DNA of 64,000 nt from DATKWD01 sp035529695 (lineage in GTDB: Bacteria > Actinomycetota > Acidimicrobiia > Acidimicrobiales > Salinilacustritrichaceae). The position numbers and the translations under genes were made by a program. Under the pieces are notes generated by a model that was not told where the DNA came from, did not search any database, and saw nothing but the letters and a program-made list of their open reading frames with translations. The stretch's first letter is position 1, and each line of letters begins with the position of its first letter. The DNA is taken from positions 1 to 64,000 of the forward strand of contig DATKWD010000016.1 in the NCBI GenBank assembly GCA_035529695.1, given 5' to 3'. This document shows, one piece after another, positions 17,801 through 25,637 of this stretch.

Positions 17801-20800
17801 TCGTGACCGCGGCGCGGGTGACCGAGAAGTTCGAGGGCGGCGAGATCGTCGAGGTCGATGTCGATCCGCAGGAGTGCGTCGTGATCAGCGGTGACGATCC
17901 GGTGGCGTGCGAGTTCGACACCGTCACCGGCGGCCAGTACCGCATCACCGCCAAGGTCTTCGACGACGAGGAGGGCACGAACACGACCGAGCTGACCCGC
18001 TTCGTCAGCGGTGCCGAGGCGGTGGCGACCCGGTCGGTCGACCAGCAGGTCGTCACGCTGGTGCCCGATGCCACCGACCACGCACCCGGCGACACCGCCG
18101 AGGTCCTGGTCATCTCTCCGTTCGTCGACGGGCACGGCCTGCTGACGGTGACCCGCGACCGGATCGTCGAGACGCGGAACTTCGAGCTCGACGACGGCTC
18201 TGCCGTCCTCGACATCGACCTCACCGACGCCTCGGTGCCGGGTGTCGACGTCCACGTCGACATCGCCGGTTCGGCGCCGCGCATCGGTGCCGACGGCAGG
18301 GCCGGCGACGACCTTCCGCCCCGGCCGGCCTTCGCCTCGGGCGATCTGCCGATCAGCGTTCAGGCCACCACCCGCACCCTCGAGGTGACGGCGACCCCGG
18401 CCTCCGCCTCGCTCGAGCCGGGAGCGTCGACCTCGGTGGCCGTTTCGGTGGTCGGCCCGGACGGCTCGCCCGCCACAAGCGCCGAAGTTGCCCTCGTGGT
18501 CGTCGACGAGGCAGTGCTCTCACTGGTGGGCTACGAACTCGCCGACCCGATCGACTCGTTCTACCAGCGGCTGTCGGGCCAGCTGCGGGTCGATCGCTCG
18601 CGCGACGGCATCCTGCTCGACGACCCCGCGACGTTCGGCGAGGACGGCGAGATCGACCCCGACAGCCCCTCGACCACGACCGCCGGCCCGGCCGAGGGAG
18701 ATGAGGCGAGCACCTTCGACCAGAGCGCGGGCGATCTCGCCGCCACCGACACGGCAGCGCCGGCAGCAGAGCGAAGCGCGCAGGGCGCGGGCTCGAACGG
18801 TCAGCCGATCCAGATCCGCGAAGACTTCTCCGAGCTGGTGACCTTCGAGCCGACCGTCGTCACCGGTGCCGACGGCACGGCGACCGTCGACTTCGACCTG
18901 CCCGACAGCCTGACCCGCTACCGGGTGATGGCCGTGGCCGTCGACGGCGACGATCAGTTCGGCTCGGGCGAGTCGACCATCACGGCCCGCCTCCCCCTCC
19001 AGGTCCGCCCGTCGCCACCTCGGTTCGTCAACTTCGGCGACGTGTTCGAGTTCCCGGTGGTCATCCAGAACCAGTCCGACGAGGCGATCACCGCCGATGT
19101 CGTGCTCGAAGCCACCAACCTCTCGGTCACCGGACCTGCGGGCAAGCAGGTCGAGGTTCCTGCCAACGACCGGGTCGAGGTCCGTTTCGACGTGGCGGCC
19201 GAGGACGCCGGCACGGCCCGCTTCCGAGCGACCACGGTGAGCGGCGAGTCGTCCGACTCGGCCACCGGCGCGTTCCCGGCCTACACGCCGACCACCACCG
19301 AGGCCTTCGCCACCCATGGCGTCATCGACGACGGTGCCGTCGCCCAGCCGCTGCTCAGCCCGGAAGGTGTGATCGAGCAGTTCGGCGGGCTCGAGATCGA
19401 CACGTCGTCGACCGCGCTCCAGTCACTGACCGACGCCGTCGGCTACCTGACCGACTACCCCTACGACAGTGCCGACGCGTACGCCTCGCGAATCACGGCC
19501 CTCGTGTCGCTCCGTGACGTCTTCGAGGCGTTCGCCACGCCCGGCAAGCCGACCCCGGCCGAACTCGATGCCACGATCCGCTCGGACGTGGAGCGTCTCG
19601 AGGCGCTCCAGAACGGCGACGGCGGATTCCCCACGTGGCAGGTCGGGCGTCCATCAGAGCCGTATCTCACCGTGCAGGCGACCCATGCGCTCGTCGTCGC
19701 CGAGGCCGCCGGCTATCCCGTGAGCGCCGACGTCGAGACCTTGGCGCTCGAGTACCTCCGCACCATCGAGGACCGCTTCCCCCTCGACTGGCCCGACGAG
19801 GCCGAGCGGCCGGTCGAGGCGTACGCGCTCAACGTCCGCGACCTCGCCGGCGACCGCGACGCAGCCAAGGCGGCGGCGCTGTACCGCGAAGGCGACCTCG
19901 CGCTCGACGCGCTGGCCTGGATATGGCCGGTCGTCGACGATCCGACGATCGACGCCGAGATCGCCCTCGAGTTCGCCAACCGGGTGACCGAGACCCCCGG
20001 TGCCGCCTCGTTCACGTCGGGGTACGACGAGAGCGCAGCTGCCCTGGTGCTGGCCTCGGATCGCCGCACCGACGGCATCATCCTCGATGCCCTGATCATC
20101 AAGGCGCCCGACAGTGACCTGATCCCCAAGGTCGTCTCGGGCCTGATCGGCAACCAGCGCAAGGGCCGCTGGAACAACGTGCAGGAGAACGGCTTCATCC
20201 TGTTGGCCATGAAGCGGTACTTCGACACGTTCGAAGACGTCGAGCCCGCGTTCGTCGCACAGGCGTGGCTCGGCGACGCCTACACCGCCGAGCACGGCCA
20301 TCTGGGTCGCTCGATCGACACGACCCACACGCTCGTACCGATGAGCGAGCTGGGTGGCGACCCCGACATCGTGATCGCCAAGAACGGCGCGGGACGTCTC
20401 TACTGGCGTCTCGGCCTCCGCTACGCCCCCGACCGCCTCGACCTCGACCCTCGCGAAGAGGGTTTCGTCGTCACCCGGACCTACGAGGCGGTGAACGACG
20501 AAGCCGACGTCGTCCTGAACGACGACGGCTCGTGGACGATCGCGCCGGGGGCGATGGTGCGGGTGCGGATCAGCATGGTGGCCGACTCGCAGCGGACGAA
20601 CATGGCGCTGGTCGACCCGTTGCCGGCAGGCCTCGAGGCGCTCAACCCCGGTCTCGCGGCCTCACCTCGACCTCCGGCCGAGGAGATCGACGAAGGTGAA
20701 GTCGACCTGCTCCCGGCACCCTGGTTCGGGTACAGCTGGTTCGACCACCAGAACTTCCGAGACGACCGAACCGAGGCCTACAGCTCGTACCTCCCCGCTG

Positions 20801-20934
20801 GGGTCTACGAGTACACCTACGTCGCCCGGGCCACCACTCCGGGCACCTTCGTCACGCCACCGGCCAAGGCCGAGGAGATCTACAGCCCCGAGGTCTTCGG
20901 CCGGTCCGGCACCGACACCGTGACCGTGGGCTGA
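14887..20934 (+). CDS. Giant alpha-2-macroglobulin-like lipoprotein lacking the thioester
   Basis: A 2015-aa protein. The N-terminus is a basic run followed by WVIVTLCLAMVAGAC, a signal peptide with lipobox VAGAC, so it is probably anchored to the membrane. Successive macroglobulin/Ig-like beta domains fill the first ~1150 residues (several begin VTFSQPM or TFDQRVDP). A Ser/Thr/Ala/Asp-rich bait-like linker lies near residues 1255-1310, then the A2M core (LVTFEPTVVTGADGTATVDFDLPDSLTRYRVMAVA). The thioester region reads YPYDSADA (residues 1524-1531) where thioester members have YPYGCLEQ, so the Cys and Gln are absent. An alpha-barrel and receptor-like domain follow. Bacterial A2Ms are thought to trap proteases in the envelope. 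No pbpC homologue is adjacent. Confidence 0.85.
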   Translation: MNRQARNRQARNRQHVQRWVIVTLCLAMVAGACSGGEDEPEAGARSENGAGPFSLRLSTGEQTGAASSSLAVAAGESLADDRVAQITDRLPTLEADDDDKADFTRPAESLPPPRVGETIELPFGVPAQQAPPEVPSGPLEVLRHQPDGDVAVAPFISVTFSQPMVPVGTLDQLDLTDVPIEVTPEVDGRWRWIGTRTLRLEHTTTEIDRLPAATDYTVTIPSGTESETGGALAEEFSFTFSTPPPQVISFTPSFEVIDTAPVFVATFDQRVDPDAVLDTIDLTAGGDTRGVRLATDDEVEADDEARAQVEQTLDARVVAFTPDAALPTGTAIEIAVGPETPSAEGPLTSAEPFAESTRTYDDLRVINTICGFDGCRPGSFMAIEFNNPIDPEAFDSDSVSIEPDVDAAFAPQGNQLVIQGSTLANTEYEVTLPADLLDSFGQTLGDDERVTFDVGEASPVLTRFPRQVITTDPFADRPRVPIVSIGHESLQVTVHDVDAADFGEYVSFVERWDGENLDGLPGWTEISSETVTIDEPAQLTETNIDVPDGFVVVTVEPTRSFDRDTEDYWNNRPTFAWVQTTGIGLDALADQSDLVTWATDLKTGAPIDGVTVRPAASGPGVITDADGLATLGLDGARFLLAEREDDQTILFPEFGGRWESFPDRDQARWHTFDGRGLFRPGDELRVKGWVRRLTLATDARITAVPDGATVRYTVRDNFGNDLATGDLELTEHGGFDLTANLPAGAALGPASVELFLIGGTDFGSVTSQHPFQIEEFRRPEFEVLTAAESSEPQVSTAAVTVSAEATSFAGGTLPDAPITWQVTTRNTTYTPPNRPDFTFGVAPPPWLYEDFGFGGGIDEEFGAPCCFGDVPFEDDAENFTYSARTDAAGRHLLQIDFSGQRPDEPIIVSANAAVEDVNRQSFGSTIDLLVHPAELYVGLRSERNFVRQGEPLAVDAIVTDIDGALVADREIIVTAARVTEKFEGGEIVEVDVDPQECVVISGDDPVACEFDTVTGGQYRITAKVFDDEEGTNTTELTRFVSGAEAVATRSVDQQVVTLVPDATDHAPGDTAEVLVISPFVDGHGLLTVTRDRIVETRNFELDDGSAVLDIDLTDASVPGVDVHVDIAGSAPRIGADGRAGDDLPPRPAFASGDLPISVQATTRTLEVTATPASASLEPGASTSVAVSVVGPDGSPATSAEVALVVVDEAVLSLVGYELADPIDSFYQRLSGQLRVDRSRDGILLDDPATFGEDGEIDPDSPSTTTAGPAEGDEASTFDQSAGDLAATDTAAPAAERSAQGAGSNGQPIQIREDFSELVTFEPTVVTGADGTATVDFDLPDSLTRYRVMAVAVDGDDQFGSGESTITARLPLQVRPSPPRFVNFGDVFEFPVVIQNQSDEAITADVVLEATNLSVTGPAGKQVEVPANDRVEVRFDVAAEDAGTARFRATTVSGESSDSATGAFPAYTPTTTEAFATHGVIDDGAVAQPLLSPEGVIEQFGGLEIDTSSTALQSLTDAVGYLTDYPYDSADAYASRITALVSLRDVFEAFATPGKPTPAELDATIRSDVERLEALQNGDGGFPTWQVGRPSEPYLTVQATHALVVAEAAGYPVSADVETLALEYLRTIEDRFPLDWPDEAERPVEAYALNVRDLAGDRDAAKAAALYREGDLALDALAWIWPVVDDPTIDAEIALEFANRVTETPGAASFTSGYDESAAALVLASDRRTDGIILDALIIKAPDSDLIPKVVSGLIGNQRKGRWNNVQENGFILLAMKRYFDTFEDVEPAFVAQAWLGDAYTAEHGHLGRSIDTTHTLVPMSELGGDPDIVIAKNGAGRLYWRLGLRYAPDRLDLDPREEGFVVTRTYEAVNDEADVVLNDDGSWTIAPGAMVRVRISMVADSQRTNMALVDPLPAGLEALNPGLAASPRPPAEEIDEGEVDLLPAPWFGYSWFDHQNFRDDRTEAYSSYLPAGVYEYTYVARATTPGTFVTPPAKAEEIYSPEVFGRSGTDTVTVG
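14890..14931 (+). repeat. Tandem 15-bp repeat (about 2.6 copies) in the signal-peptide region
   Basis: Copies of aaccgacaggccagg start at 14890 and 14905; a third, partial copy starts at 14920. It encodes NRQAR twice and part of a third copy, forming the basic n-region before the hydrophobic signal segment. The unit is five codons, so copy-number changes would stay in frame. Confidence 0.85.
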
Positions 20935-20944
20935 GCCGACGTAG

Positions 20945-20970
20945 CTGTCACACCCCCTGGGGAGACTGTG
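20945..20970 (+). promoter_or_regulatory. CTGTCACACCCC element upstream of the Cys-rich gene (copy A)
   Basis: The sequence ctgtcacaccccctgggg lies just upstream of the small Cys-rich gene. The first twelve bases are identical to copy B upstream of the DUF222-HNH gene at 29471. The 3' half is less similar. It may be a shared operator or promoter motif; the match could also be partly chance. Confidence 0.35.
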
Positions 20971-20973
20971 CTC

Positions 20974-21186
20974 ATGAACAGCACCACCCCCTTCGACTTC
21001 GACTCCGACCTCATGGTGTGCAGCGGCCTGTCGATCGAGCATGCCGACGGCAGCACCGAGTGCGAGCACGACTGTGGCCTCCCCCACGACCTCCACTTCC
21101 ACGTGGCCGGCTGTGGCGAGTTCGGCCTGGTGTGCTCGTGCAACCCCGACGAGAACCTGGCCGGAAGCTGGCTCCTCGCCGCCTGA
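20974..21186 (+). CDS. Small Cys/His-rich hypothetical protein (70 aa)
   Basis: A 70-aa soluble protein with six cysteines (C16, C30, C34, C47, C54, C56) and five histidines (23, 32, 38, 41, 43), arranged as CxHxxC, PHDLHFH and CxC. That density suggests metal binding (zinc or iron) or a disulfide-rich fold. It has no signal peptide. The ATG is chosen over an upstream in-frame GTG at 20968 because the GTG lies inside the shared upstream element. It follows the macroglobulin gene by 39 bp, so it could share a transcript or use its own promoter. No family recognised. Confidence 0.65.
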   Translation: MNSTTPFDFDSDLMVCSGLSIEHADGSTECEHDCGLPHDLHFHVAGCGEFGLVCSCNPDENLAGSWLLAA

Positions 21187-21203
21187 CTCCCGATCTGATC
21201 GGC

Positions 21204-21503
21204 TCAGCCTGCGGGTCGCACCCACGCAACGGTGTGCCGTGGTCCGAGCTCCATGCCGGTGATGCGGATGCGCTCGTGCCGCCACGCGTCGGTGGGGTCG
21301 ACGTCGGCGACCACCGGCTCCTGCGGCTTCGGGTCGAGCACTTCGCCGATACCCAGTCCGATTGCCACCACCAGGGCCCCCGCGGCCACGGGCTGACTCC
21401 GACCTCCCGGCGCCGCACGGTGACCACGGGGCCCCGACTCGATGCGAGCCGCAGCCTCGGCGTCGTACAGCTCGCCCAGGGTCATCGAGGGCGGCGGGAC
21501 CAT
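21204..21503 (-). CDS. Hypothetical single-pass membrane protein (99 aa)
   Basis: A 99-aa protein starting MVPPPSMTLGELYDAEAAARIES, with one hydrophobic segment (PVAAGALVVAIGLGIGEVL, about residues 47-65) and a polar tail ending HTVAWVRPAG. No family recognised. It diverges from the LOG-family gene 25 bp away and converges on the Cys-rich gene. The start is the first ATG after the divergent promoter region. GC-biased third positions support coding, but evidence is limited. Confidence 0.55.
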   Translation of the reverse strand: MVPPPSMTLGELYDAEAAARIESGPRGHRAAPGGRSQPVAAGALVVAIGLGIGEVLDPKPQEPVVADVDPTDAWRHERIRITGMELGPRHTVAWVRPAG

Positions 21504-21528
21504 CCGACAAGGATAGGTTCGGTCCCCC

Positions 21529-22110
21529 ATGAAACGGATCTGCGTCTTCTGCGGTTCGTCCGACGGCACCGAGCCGACGATCATCGCGGCAGCCGAGGCG
21601 CTCGGCGACGTGTTGGTGGCCAACGAGATCGAGCTGGTCTACGGCGGCGCTTCGGTGGGCCTCATGGGCCGGATCGCCGACCGGGTCCTGGCGGGCAACG
21701 GCAGGGTGACGGGGGTCATCCCGACCGGGCTGTTCACCAAGGAGGTCGACCATCGGGGGCTGACCGAGTTGATCGAGGTCGGTTCGATGCACGAGCGCAA
21801 GCAGCGCATGTACGACCTCAGCGACGCCTTCGTCGCCCTTCCCGGCGGGCTCGGCACGCTCGAGGAACTGGCCGAGATCGCCACATGGGGCCAGCTGGGA
21901 CTCCACACCAAGCCGATCGCAGTGCTCGACATCGACGGCTTCTGGTCGCCGCTGCTCGAATGGCTCGACACGTCGGTCGCGGCCGGTCTCCTGCGACCCG
22001 CGAACCGAGCCCTCATCAGGCGCGCCGCCACGGTCGACGACGTCCTCGATGTCCTGGCCGAACCCGCAGTTCCCCGAGCCGAGAAGTGGCTCGACCTCGA
22101 CGAGACCTGA
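21529..22110 (+). CDS. LOG-family (TIGR00730) protein
   Basis: A 193-aa Rossmann-fold protein of the LONELY GUY/TIGR00730 family. Members are cytokinin riboside 5'-monophosphate phosphoribohydrolases or related nucleotide-processing enzymes. The N-terminus KRICVFCGSSDG, the nucleotide loop VYGGASVGLMG and the signature PGGLGTLEEL (about residues 105-114) are all present, preceded by the catalytic Arg-containing MHERKQRMYDLSDAFVALPG. Length matches the family. It starts 25 bp from the divergent small membrane-protein gene, so the 5' UTR must be very short or absent. Confidence 0.92.
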   Translation: MKRICVFCGSSDGTEPTIIAAAEALGDVLVANEIELVYGGASVGLMGRIADRVLAGNGRVTGVIPTGLFTKEVDHRGLTELIEVGSMHERKQRMYDLSDAFVALPGGLGTLEELAEIATWGQLGLHTKPIAVLDIDGFWSPLLEWLDTSVAAGLLRPANRALIRRAATVDDVLDVLAEPAVPRAEKWLDLDET

Positions 22111-22125
22111 GCCGACCCGACCCCC

Positions 22126-23097
22126 TCAGGTGGCCGGCGTCGAAAGGCTCAGCGCGAAGTCGCCGGCATCGTCGGTCCACCAGCCGACGAGGTCGAGACC
22201 GGCGGCCGCCAACTCGGTTTCGAGTCCGTCCCGCCGGAACTTGGCGCTGATCTCGGTGCGCATCTGTTCGCCTTCGGCGAAGCGCACGTCGAGGTCGATG
22301 GCATCGACACGCACCTGCTGATCGGCGAGGCTCCGCAGCCGCATCTCGATCCACTCACGGTCGGCATCCCAGAGAGCGACGTGCTCGAAACGATCGAGGT
22401 CGAAGTCGGCCTCGAGCTCGCGATTGACCACGGCCAGCACGTTCTTGTTGAACGCCGCCGTGACACCGGCGGGATCGTCGTAGGCGAGCACCAGCCGGGC
22501 CGGATCCTTCACCAGATCGGTACCGAGCAGGAACGTGTCGCCCACCTCGAGTGACGCCGCGATCGAGGTGAGGAACTCGGCCCGGCTCGGCGGGTCGAAG
22601 TTGCCGACGGTCCCGCCCAGGAACGCGACCATGCGTCGACCGACGTGCGGAATGAGGTCGAGATGGTGCTCGAAATCGCCGACGACGCCATGCACGTCGA
22701 TTCCCGGGTAGGTCGAATCCATCGCGGCGCCCGCCTCGCGAAGGGTCGCCTCGCTCACGTCGAAGGGCACGTACCGACGCAGCCGGCCCGCGCCCGCCAT
22801 GGCATCGAGCAGAACCGTCGTCTTGTCGCTGGTACCCGACCCGAGCTCGACGAAGGTGTCGGCCTGGGCGGTCTCGACGATCTCGGCGGCTCGCGCGTGC
22901 AGGATCGAGCGCTCGGCCTCGGTCGGGTAGTACTCGACGAGACGGGTGATCGCGGCGAAGAGCTCGGACCCGCGGTCGTCATAGAACCACTTGGGCGGCA
23001 GTTCCTTCGGGGTTGCGGTCAGACCCTCGAGCACGTCGGTCTCGAGGGCCGACCGAGCGTTGTCGCCTGCCAGGTGGACGTCGACGGTGATCGCCAC
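22126..23097 (-). CDS. egtD: L-histidine N-alpha-methyltransferase EgtD
   Basis: A 323-aa SAM-dependent methyltransferase that trimethylates histidine to hercynine, the first committed step of ergothioneine synthesis. Family marks are the N-terminal LPPKWFYDDRGSELFAAITRLVEYYPTEAE block, motif I FVELGSGTSDKT, PFDVSEATLREA and FLGGTVGNFDP. The C-terminal catalytic part has DRFEHVALWDADREWIEMRL. The start is a GTG (VAITVDVHL) only 4 bp after the egtB stop, so the two are one transcription unit. Length matches EgtD (~320). No egtA, egtC or egtE lies in the window. Confidence 0.93.
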   Translation of the reverse strand: MAITVDVHLAGDNARSALETDVLEGLTATPKELPPKWFYDDRGSELFAAITRLVEYYPTEAERSILHARAAEIVETAQADTFVELGSGTSDKTTVLLDAMAGAGRLRRYVPFDVSEATLREAGAAMDSTYPGIDVHGVVGDFEHHLDLIPHVGRRMVAFLGGTVGNFDPPSRAEFLTSIAASLEVGDTFLLGTDLVKDPARLVLAYDDPAGVTAAFNKNVLAVVNRELEADFDLDRFEHVALWDADREWIEMRLRSLADQQVRVDAIDLDVRFAEGEQMRTEISAKFRRDGLETELAAAGLDLVGWWTDDAGDFALSLSTPAT

Positions 23098-23101
23098 CGG
23101 C

Positions 23102-24361
23102 TCACGCGTCCAGCGCGAGACGGAGACCCGAGAATGCCCACCGGGCGGCCGCCGGAAAGAAGTTCCGGTAGGTCGGCCGGGCGTGACCCGCAGGTGTCGC
23201 GCACGAGCTCCCCCGTAGGACCATCTGGTTCGACATGAACTTGCCGTTGTACTCACCAACGGCACCGGCGGCGGGTGCGAAGCCGGGGTACCCCACGTAC
23301 GGACTGGCCGTCCACTGCCACACCTCACCGAAACCCTGCGAGAGAGACCCGCCAAGACCGCCGGCACGCGGATGGAGTCCGTCGAGATCGAAGTCCCGGC
23401 CGGGAGTCCGGTCGGCGGCGACGGCGACCTCCCACTCGAACTCGGTCGGCAGGCGCGCACCTGCCCACGAGGCATACGCATCGGCCTCGTAGTGGCTGAC
23501 GTGACACACCGGCTCTGCATCGCCCACCGCGTGGGTGCCATGGAGGGTGTGCACGCTCCAGTCGCCGTCTCCGAGTGACCAGTACGCCGGGGCTGCGATC
23601 CGGTTCGACTGCACCCATGCCCAACCGTCGGACAGCCAGAACTCGGGACGTTCGTAACCGCCGTCGGCGATGAACGTCTTCCACTCCCCGGCGGTCACCA
23701 GGCGGTCAGCGATCCGGAAGGGCGGGAGCAGCCGGCCGTGACGAGGTCCCTCGTTGTCGAACGAGAACCCATCGCCGACGTGGCCGATCTCGACCTCGCC
23801 ACCGTCATGCTCGATCCACTGATGTGGCGACGCGGACGGCGCCGAGTTCGCAGCACGCGGCCGATAGGCCGGCCGCATCGGATTCACCCAGAACGCGTGT
23901 TTGATGTCCATGAGCAAGAGCTCCTGATGCTGCTGCTCGTGGTGCAGGCCGAGTTCGATCAGATGTCGCCGGCCATCGTCTTCGTCGATGTCGTCGAGGA
24001 GTCGGCCCATCGCAGCGTCGACGTGTTGGCGGTAGTAGCTGACATCGGCAGCCGACGGGCGTGACACCAGGCCGCGCTCGTTGCGAGCGTGTCGCTCGCC
24101 GACGGCTTCGTAGTAGCTGTTGAACAGGTACTCGAACATCGGCTCGAAGACCTCGTAGCCGGCGAGATGCGGCTTCAACAGGAACGTCTCGAAGAACCAC
24201 GTGGTGTGGGCGCGATGCCACTTCGTGGGACTTGCGTCCGGCATCGACTGGATGACCTGGTCTTCGGGCGAGAGCGGGTCGGCGAGCGTCTCGGTCACCG
24301 CTCGAACGGCGGGATACCGAGTCGTCACGTCGGCGCGCGGTGAGGCAGTCGTCGTGGTCAT
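23102..24361 (-). CDS. egtB: Ergothioneine sulfoxide synthase EgtB
   Basis: A 419-aa non-heme iron enzyme that joins hercynine to a thiol donor using O2. The N-terminal DinB-like domain supplies the likely iron ligands H52 (RAHTTWF) and H141/H145 (HHEQQHQEL). The C-terminal formylglycine-generating-enzyme-like domain has CHVSHYEADAYASWAGARLPTEFEWE and the end GHARPTYRNFFPAAARWAFSGLRLALD. Whether it uses gamma-glutamylcysteine or cysteine cannot be settled by eye. The ATG (MTTTTASPRAD) follows a good GGAGG ribosome site 9 nt away. Confidence 0.93.
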   Translation of the reverse strand: MTTTTASPRADVTTRYPAVRAVTETLADPLSPEDQVIQSMPDASPTKWHRAHTTWFFETFLLKPHLAGYEVFEPMFEYLFNSYYEAVGERHARNERGLVSRPSAADVSYYRQHVDAAMGRLLDDIDEDDGRRHLIELGLHHEQQHQELLLMDIKHAFWVNPMRPAYRPRAANSAPSASPHQWIEHDGGEVEIGHVGDGFSFDNEGPRHGRLLPPFRIADRLVTAGEWKTFIADGGYERPEFWLSDGWAWVQSNRIAAPAYWSLGDGDWSVHTLHGTHAVGDAEPVCHVSHYEADAYASWAGARLPTEFEWEVAVAADRTPGRDFDLDGLHPRAGGLGGSLSQGFGEVWQWTASPYVGYPGFAPAAGAVGEYNGKFMSNQMVLRGSSCATPAGHARPTYRNFFPAAARWAFSGLRLALDA

Positions 24362-24382
24362 GGAGTGGATCCTCCGGCAGTG

Positions 24383-24397
24383 GTACCCCGAGGGTAC
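24383..24397. promoter_or_regulatory. Inverted repeat upstream of egtB
   Basis: The perfect inverted repeat gtaccc-cga-gggtac lies 22-36 nt upstream of the egtB ATG, just outside the ribosome-binding site. Its size and place suit an operator, but a chance palindrome is possible. No terminator-like T run follows on the minus strand. Confidence 0.35.
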
Positions 24398-24436
24398 GGA
24401 CAAAGTGGCGGCCTGGGAACCCGCGCCGCCAACTGT

Positions 24437-25297
24437 TCATTCCCCCGTCAGGTCTCGCCTCTGCCGCCCCAGCGCAATGTCGTAGACCCGCCGGCGCGCC
24501 GCCCCGTGGCGTTCGGTCACCGCATCGATCGCGTCGCGGGTCGTCGCGCCGCTGTCGACCAACGCGGCGAGCTCGGACGCGATGAGGTCGTCGTCGACCT
24601 CCTCACCCGAGCGATCCTCGGCCCCACGCACGACGATCGTGACCTCCCCTCGCGGCGCTTCCGCGCCGAAGTGGGCTGCGCCGTCGGCGGCAGTCCCGCG
24701 CCACAGCTCCTCGTGCAGCTTCGTCAGCTCGCGTGCCACGACGACATCGCGGTCAGCTCCCGCGACCTCAGCCAGGTCGGCGAGGGTGGCTGCGACCCGG
24801 TGCGGCGACTCGTAGAGCACGGTCGTGCGGACATCGGTGCTGATGGCGGCCAACCGCGCTCGGCGAGCGGGCCCCTTGCGAGGCAGGAATCCCTCGAAGC
24901 AGAAGCGACCTGCGGGCATGCCGCTGAGCACCAGCGCGCTGAGCACCGCAGACGGGCCCGGGATCACCTCGACGGCCACCTCGGCATCGACCGCGGCGGC
25001 GACCAACCGCTGTCCTGGGTCGCTGATACCTGGCATCCCGGCGTCGGAAACGACCGCGACCGTCGACCCCCCGGCGACGAGAGCCACCAACTCGCCGATG
25101 CGCTCGGTCTCGGTGTGGTCGTTGAGCACGACGAACCGCCCGGAACGTTCGATCCCGCTGAGCTCGAACAACTTGCCGGTCCTTCGAGTGTCCTCACACG
25201 CCACGACGTCGGCACGAGCCAGCAGTTCAGCCGCGCGCGGCGACAGATCACCGAGATTGCCGATGGGCGTGCCGACCAACACGATCCTGCCCGTCAT
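24437..25297 (-). CDS. rsmI: 16S rRNA (cytidine1402-2'-O)-methyltransferase RsmI
   Basis: A 286-aa tetrapyrrole-methylase-fold enzyme that 2'-O-methylates C1402 in the ribosomal decoding centre. Hallmarks are MTGRIVLVGTPIGNLGDLSPRA, CEDTRRTGKL, VSDAGMPGISDPG, VIPGPSAVLSALVLSGMP, GFLPRKGPARRARL and ESPHRV. It starts at ATG 25297 and forms ATGA with the stop of the DUF192 gene. Its stop lies 75 bp upstream of egtB; both read on the minus strand. Confidence 0.95.
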   Translation of the reverse strand: MTGRIVLVGTPIGNLGDLSPRAAELLARADVVACEDTRRTGKLFELSGIERSGRFVVLNDHTETERIGELVALVAGGSTVAVVSDAGMPGISDPGQRLVAAAVDAEVAVEVIPGPSAVLSALVLSGMPAGRFCFEGFLPRKGPARRARLAAISTDVRTTVLYESPHRVAATLADLAEVAGADRDVVVARELTKLHEELWRGTAADGAAHFGAEAPRGEVTIVVRGAEDRSGEEVDDDLIASELAALVDSGATTRDAIDAVTERHGAARRRVYDIALGRQRRDLTGE

Positions 25298-25623
25298 GTC
25301 GTCCACTCCAGTCCGTCTCCCATGGCCAGGCCCCAACGCTCGGCCGAGCCGGCCTCGGCCTCGATGATCGAACGCGCCGACCACACCGGCCACGTGATGC
25401 GTCCCTTGGGCAACGTGCGGATCGCCACGACACGCCCGTCGCGATCGCAGAAGACGGCATCGATCGGAAACCTCATCCCAAAGGTGTGCACCGACCTCCC
25501 GGGTTCGAGCAGGAGCGCCCCCTCGATGCCGTCACGTCCGAGCAGCCCGCGCCGCTTGGCACGGCGTGACTCGGCGATCTCGAGGCCGGCCAGCACCTCG
25601 CCATCCTTCACGAGCCAGGCCAT
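25294..25623 (-). CDS. DUF192-family protein
   Basis: A 109-aa protein with the DUF192 signature: RAKRRGLLGRDGIEGALLLEPGRSVHTFGMRFPIDAVFCDRDGRVV and IEAEAGSAERWGLAMGDGLEW. The family is a small beta-rich fold of unknown function; many members are secreted, but this one has no signal peptide. It overlaps rsmI by ATGA and follows ychF by 14 bp, forming a ychF-DUF192-rsmI run. Confidence 0.88.
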   Translation of the reverse strand: MAWLVKDGEVLAGLEIAESRRAKRRGLLGRDGIEGALLLEPGRSVHTFGMRFPIDAVFCDRDGRVVAIRTLPKGRITWPVWSARSIIEAEAGSAERWGLAMGDGLEWTT

Positions 25624-25637
25624 GGTCGAGATCGAGC

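Noticed and set aside
14845..18255. Minus-strand open frame of about 1136 codons opposite the macroglobulin gene
   Set aside because: It lies antisense to a gene with clear domains and a lipobox, and is rich in Arg/Gly/Val/Glu repeats typical of the antisense of GC-rich code.
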